From: Tidjanibacter sp.
GTDB taxonomy: Bacteria; Bacteroidota; Bacteroidia; Bacteroidales; Rikenellaceae
Length of the DNA: 11,609 bases
Direction: 5' to 3'
Assembly (NCBI GenBank): GCA_017547065.1
Contig: JAFYRC010000053.1
Coordinates: 1-11,609 of the forward strand
The notes under the pieces are model-generated. The model saw only the letters and a program-made list of their open reading frames with translations. It had not been told where the DNA came from and made no database searches. Below are positions 8,745 to 11,609 of the stretch, piece after piece. Made by a program: the position numbers and the translations under genes. Within the stretch, counting starts at the first letter, position 1; the number at the start of each line of letters is the position of its first letter.

Positions 8745-8840
8745 CTAAAAGTCAAAAAACAACAACAGACACTGCGACCCTGCGGGACCAACATTGCACT
8801 CCATCTGCGCAACTTCCGGATATTTACCACAAATAGTCAT
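8745..8840 (-). CDS. pyr operon leader peptide (31 aa), putative UTP-responsive attenuation
   Basis: ATG at 8840 opens a 31-codon frame (N-terminus MTICGKYPEV) ending ...QCLLLFFDF, with TAG at 8745-8747. An in-frame TGA upstream bounds the start. The last 22 coding bases before the stop contain 15 U (Leu CTG, TTG, TTG, Phe TTT TTT, Asp, Phe TTT). The stop is immediately followed by the attenuator stem. By analogy with E. coli pyrBI and pyrE, RNA polymerase would stall in the U-rich stretch when UTP is low, letting the translating ribosome reach the stop codon and cover the 5' arm of the hairpin, so transcription continues into pyrC. With ample UTP the polymerase outruns the ribosome and terminates. 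No classical ribosome binding site is visible, as for most genes here. Expression is not proven. Confidence 0.7.
   Translation of the reverse strand: MTICGKYPEVAQMECNVGPAGSQCLLLFFDF
8776..8812 (-). other. Candidate transcription-pausing hairpins in the pyr leader
   Basis: In the minus-strand RNA, UUGCGC (8812-8807) can pair with GUGCAA (8799-8794) across a 7-nt loop, and GGUCC (8789-8785) with GGGUC (8780-8776) across CGCA, with two G-U pairs. The second lies just upstream of the U-rich stretch, where a pause hairpin sits in the E. coli pyrBI leader. Stems are short, so significance is uncertain. Confidence 0.35.
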
Positions 8841-8866
8841 ACCGTCTGCATTAAGTTTATTTCATG

Positions 8867-8898
8867 CAAAGGTAGTAATTTAATTTGGAAAATGAAAA
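8867..8898 (-). promoter_or_regulatory. pyr operon promoter (Bacteroidetes type)
   Basis: TACCTTTG at 8874-8867 on the minus strand matches the Bacteroidetes -7 consensus TAnnTTTG. The -33 position, about 20 nt upstream (8898-8895), is only T-rich (TTTT), a weak match to TTTG. Transcription would start near 8860, about 20 nt before the leader ORF. Confidence 0.7.
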
Positions 8899-8929
8899 TT
8901 GAAAAATGAAAAATATTATATTATTTTTG
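8899..8929 (+). promoter_or_regulatory. mutS promoter (Bacteroidetes type)
   Basis: TATTTTTG at 8922-8929 matches the Bacteroidetes -7 consensus TAnnTTTG, with TTG at 8899-8901 as a -33 element 20 nt upstream. The start of transcription is expected around 8935, giving a leader of about 45 nt before the mutS GTG. The A-rich degenerate repeat GAAAATGAAAATTGAAAAATG lies between this promoter and the opposite pyr promoter. Confidence 0.6.
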
Positions 8930-8978
8930 TGGTTTAAAATAGAGACTAAAAACACACCCACAAAACAACGCATTTCAA

Positions 8979-11609
8979 GTGGCCAAACAACTCAAAGAGA
9001 AGAAAGAAACACCCCTGATGCAGCAGTACTACGGTATCAAGGCTGCACACCCCGATGCGATCCTGCTTTTCAGGGTTGGCGACTTCTATGAAACCTACGG
9101 CGAGGACGCCCCCGTTGCGGCCTCCATCCTTGGCATTGCCCTCACTCGCAAGTCCAACGGCTCGGGTACTTTCATCGACATGGCAGGTTTTCCCTACCAC
9201 GCCATCGGCACATACCTCCCCAAGTTGGTGCGCGCAGGTCGTAGGGTTGCTGTGTGTGAGCAGTTGGAGGACCCCAAGAGTGTCAAGGGCCTTGTAAAAC
9301 GTGGCGTTGTGGAGTTGGTAACTCCGGGTGTTGTAATGGACGAGAACGTCCTTTCGGCAAAGGAGAATGTCTTTTTGGCCTCCATTCATTTTGGCGAGAA
9401 GAGCAATGGTATTGCCTTCCTCGACCTCTCTACGGGTGAGTTTTATGTAGCCGAGGGTAACGACGCCTACACCGACAAACTCATCTCCAATTTTGCACCA
9501 AAGGAGATCATCTATCAGCGCGGTTATGAGGATCGCTATGCACAAGCCATAAGCGGACGCAACTATACCTATCGTCTTGATGCTTGGGTGTTTAACGCCG
9601 AGATTAACCGCACGAAGCTCTGCACCCAGATGGGTGTCAAATCGCTCAAAGGCTTCGGCATTGAGCGCATGAGCGCAGGTATCACCGCTGCGGGTGCAAT
9701 TCTCTACTATCTCGACTACACCGAGCACAAGGACGTTGCTCACCTTAAAAGCATTTCCCGCATCGACGCCGACCAGTATGTGTGGATCGACCGATTCACC
9801 ATCCGCAACCTCGAGTTGCTCGGCGCCAACAACTACCTCGGTAAGGGTGGTTTTGCAGAGGCTATCGACCGCACCTCCACTCCTATGGGTGGTCGTTTGT
9901 TGAAGCATTGGATCACAATGCCCATCAAGGACACCGAAAAGCTCAACGCAAGGCTCAATGTTGTGAGCGCCCTCAAAGAGGATCCTGCACTGTGCGAGGC
10001 TGTTGGCGAGGCACTCACGCAAATCAGCGACTTGGAGCGCATTGCTGCACGCATTGCCACACGCAAGATTCTTCCCAGAGAGGTTATTTCGCTGGCCAAC
10101 TCACTGGCTGCCATTGAGCAGTTGCAGGTGGTGCTGAGCGAGAACGACCACGCCGAGCTCTGCGAGGTGGCTGCCAAACTCAATCCTTTGGCCGACTACC
10201 GCAAGCACATTGGGCGCACGCTCTACCCCGATCCACAAACCAATCAGATACAAAAAGGAGGCATCATTGCCGAGGGTGTAGACCTCGAATTGGACGACCT
10301 TCGCAACATATCGCTCCGCGGCAAGGACCGCATTGCCGAGATCCAGCAAAACGAGAGCATCCGCACCGGTATCCCCTCTCTCAGAGTAAGTTACAACAAC
10401 GTCTTTGGCTACTACATCGAGGTGCGCAACACCCACAAAGACAAGGTGCCTGCCGAGTGGATTCGCAAGCAAACCCTTGCCAATGCAGAGCGTTACATCA
10501 CCGAGGAGCTCAAAGTTTATGAGGAGAAAGTTCTCGGTGCCGAGGAACGCATCCTGGCCATCGAGTTGCGCATTTGGGAGGAACTTCTCAACCATTTGAG
10601 CACTATCCTACCCGACCTGCAACGCAACGCAGGCCTCATTGCAAGGCTCGACTGCTTGACCTCCTTTGCAGTGATTGCCACCGAGAGGGGCTACTGCCGT
10701 CCGGAGGTGAGCGACGACAATGTCATCGACATCCACGACGGTCGCCACCCCGTAATTGAGATGCACCTGCCCGTGGGCGAGCAGTATATCCCGAACGATG
10801 TTTTTCTGGACGACAGCACCCAACAAATCATGATGATTACTGGCCCCAACATGTCGGGTAAGAGTGCGCTCCTGCGTCAAACGGCTCTCATTGTGCTAAT
10901 GGCACAGATGGGCTCGTTTGTGCCCGCAAGCAGTGCCCACATCGGCGTGGTGGACAAGATTTTTACTCGTGTGGGAGCCAGCGACAACATCTCGCAGGGC
11001 GAGAGTACGTTTATGGTGGAGATGCTCGAATCGGCAGCCATTCTCAACAACGTAACCTCCCGAAGCCTTGTACTTCTGGACGAGATTGGCCGAGGCACAA
11101 GCACCTACGATGGAATCTCCATTGCGTGGGCAATGGTTGAGTGGTTGCACAATAATCCCCGTGCGAAAGCCAAGACCCTCTTTGCGACTCACTACCACGA
11201 GCTCAACCAAATGGAGGAGAGCCTAGAGAGGGTTAAGAACTACAATGTGTCGGTCAAGGAGGTCAATCGAACCATTCTGTTTTTGAGGAAGTTGCGCCGT
11301 GGTGGTACCGACAACTCGTTCGGTATCCACGTTGCCAAATTGGCCGGTATGCCGAGCAAGGTTGTGGAGCGTGCCGACGAGATTTTGGCCGTGCTGGTTG
11401 CATCCCATGCCGATGACTCGCTGGCAGTGGAGGAATCGGGCGCCAAGAAGGGTAAGGCTACGCCCAAGGTTAAACCCGTGCAAACCTCGCCTCAAATGGG
11501 CCTCCAGTTGAGTATGTTCCAGTTGGACGATCCCATTTTGGTACAGATTAGGGATCAAATCAGGGATATCGACATCAACAACCTCACTCCCCTCGAAGCC
11601 CTCACAACG
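8979..11609 (+). CDS. mutS: DNA mismatch repair protein MutS (3' end beyond window)
   Basis: Dimeric ATPase that recognises mispaired bases and recruits MutL. 877 codons are in the window without a stop; the visible end (DINNLTPLEAL) resembles the usual C-terminus, so only a few codons are missing. The mismatch wedge F36-Y-E38 (VGDFYETYGED) falls at the same number as in E. coli. The connector, lever and clamp domains follow. The ATPase domain has Walker A GPNMSGKS (about 622-629), the STFMVEM signature, Walker B LVLLDEIGRGTST (D701, E702) and the TLFATHYHEL histidine motif. QLSMF (843-847) resembles a beta-clamp-binding motif. GTG at 8979 (read MAKQLKEKKETPLMQQYYGIK) is chosen because it gives the family N-terminus; the next ATG (9018) would drop 13 residues. 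It is divergent from the pyr operon, with no functional link evident. Confidence 0.97.
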   Translation, partial: MAKQLKEKKETPLMQQYYGIKAAHPDAILLFRVGDFYETYGEDAPVAASILGIALTRKSNGSGTFIDMAGFPYHAIGTYLPKLVRAGRRVAVCEQLEDPKSVKGLVKRGVVELVTPGVVMDENVLSAKENVFLASIHFGEKSNGIAFLDLSTGEFYVAEGNDAYTDKLISNFAPKEIIYQRGYEDRYAQAISGRNYTYRLDAWVFNAEINRTKLCTQMGVKSLKGFGIERMSAGITAAGAILYYLDYTEHKDVAHLKSISRIDADQYVWIDRFTIRNLELLGANNYLGKGGFAEAIDRTSTPMGGRLLKHWITMPIKDTEKLNARLNVVSALKEDPALCEAVGEALTQISDLERIAARIATRKILPREVISLANSLAAIEQLQVVLSENDHAELCEVAAKLNPLADYRKHIGRTLYPDPQTNQIQKGGIIAEGVDLELDDLRNISLRGKDRIAEIQQNESIRTGIPSLRVSYNNVFGYYIEVRNTHKDKVPAEWIRKQTLANAERYITEELKVYEEKVLGAEERILAIELRIWEELLNHLSTILPDLQRNAGLIARLDCLTSFAVIATERGYCRPEVSDDNVIDIHDGRHPVIEMHLPVGEQYIPNDVFLDDSTQQIMMITGPNMSGKSALLRQTALIVLMAQMGSFVPASSAHIGVVDKIFTRVGASDNISQGESTFMVEMLESAAILNNVTSRSLVLLDEIGRGTSTYDGISIAWAMVEWLHNNPRAKAKTLFATHYHELNQMEESLERVKNYNVSVKEVNRTILFLRKLRRGGTDNSFGIHVAKLAGMPSKVVERADEILAVLVASHADDSLAVEESGAKKGKATPKVKPVQTSPQMGLQLSMFQLDDPILVQIRDQIRDIDINNLTPLEALTT

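Noticed and set aside
8712..8866. PyrR-binding RNA or a pyrimidine riboswitch in the pyr leader
   Set aside because: I do not see the conserved PyrR-binding loop or a clear antiterminator alternative to the hairpin; the leader-ORF arrangement explains the structure better. A covariance-model scan would settle it.
8887..8914. Tandem repeat GAAAATGAAAATTGAAAAATG-like, as a repeat array or CRISPR remnant
   Set aside because: Too short and degenerate, with no spacer structure; it looks like an ordinary A-rich promoter spacer.
8946..10022. A 358-codon minus-strand frame opposite the mutS 5' part
   Set aside because: mutS is certain on the plus strand and the antisense translation has no recognisable domain.

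Overview
The window comes from a bacterium of the phylum Bacteroidetes, probably an Alistipes/Rikenellaceae-like gut anaerobe. This is inferred from promoters of the Bacteroidetes type (TAnnTTTG -7 boxes), almost no Shine-Dalgarno sequences, an AT-rich intergenic region between moderately GC-rich genes, and MutS/CarB sequences of Bacteroidetes flavour. The genus is not proven.

Positions 75-8680, minus strand, hold a compact de novo UMP operon, transcribed pyrC-carA-carB-pyrK-pyrD-pyrF-pyrE with gaps or overlaps of at most about 25 nt. It encodes carbamoyl-phosphate synthase (CarAB), type I dihydroorotase, NAD-linked dihydroorotate dehydrogenase 1B (PyrD plus PyrK), orotate phosphoribosyltransferase and OMP decarboxylase. 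Aspartate carbamoyltransferase (pyrB) and the regulator pyrR are absent. The gene order equals the distal part of the Bacillus subtilis pyr operon (C-AA-AB-K-D-F-E).

The roughly 300 bp between pyrC and mutS (8681-8978) hold the two most interesting control elements. On the minus strand a Bacteroidetes promoter (8867-8874) is followed by a 31-codon leader ORF (8745-8840). Its last codons are U-rich (Leu-Leu-Leu-Phe-Phe-Asp-Phe) and its stop codon directly abuts an 11-bp Rho-independent terminator (8712-8744) just upstream of pyrC. This is the architecture of UTP-sensing, translation-coupled attenuation known from enterobacterial pyrBI/pyrE, here apparently reinvented in a Bacteroidetes pyr operon without PyrR.

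The second unusual point is CarA. The nucleophilic cysteine of the glutaminase (GICLGHQ) is glycine (GIGLGMQ, residue 254), and a nearby conserved loop is one residue short. CarB looks intact, so the enzyme is predicted to run on free ammonia rather than glutamine.

Positions 8979-11609, plus strand, hold mutS (DNA mismatch recognition ATPase), divergent from the pyr operon and open at the window end, only a few codons from its expected C-terminus.
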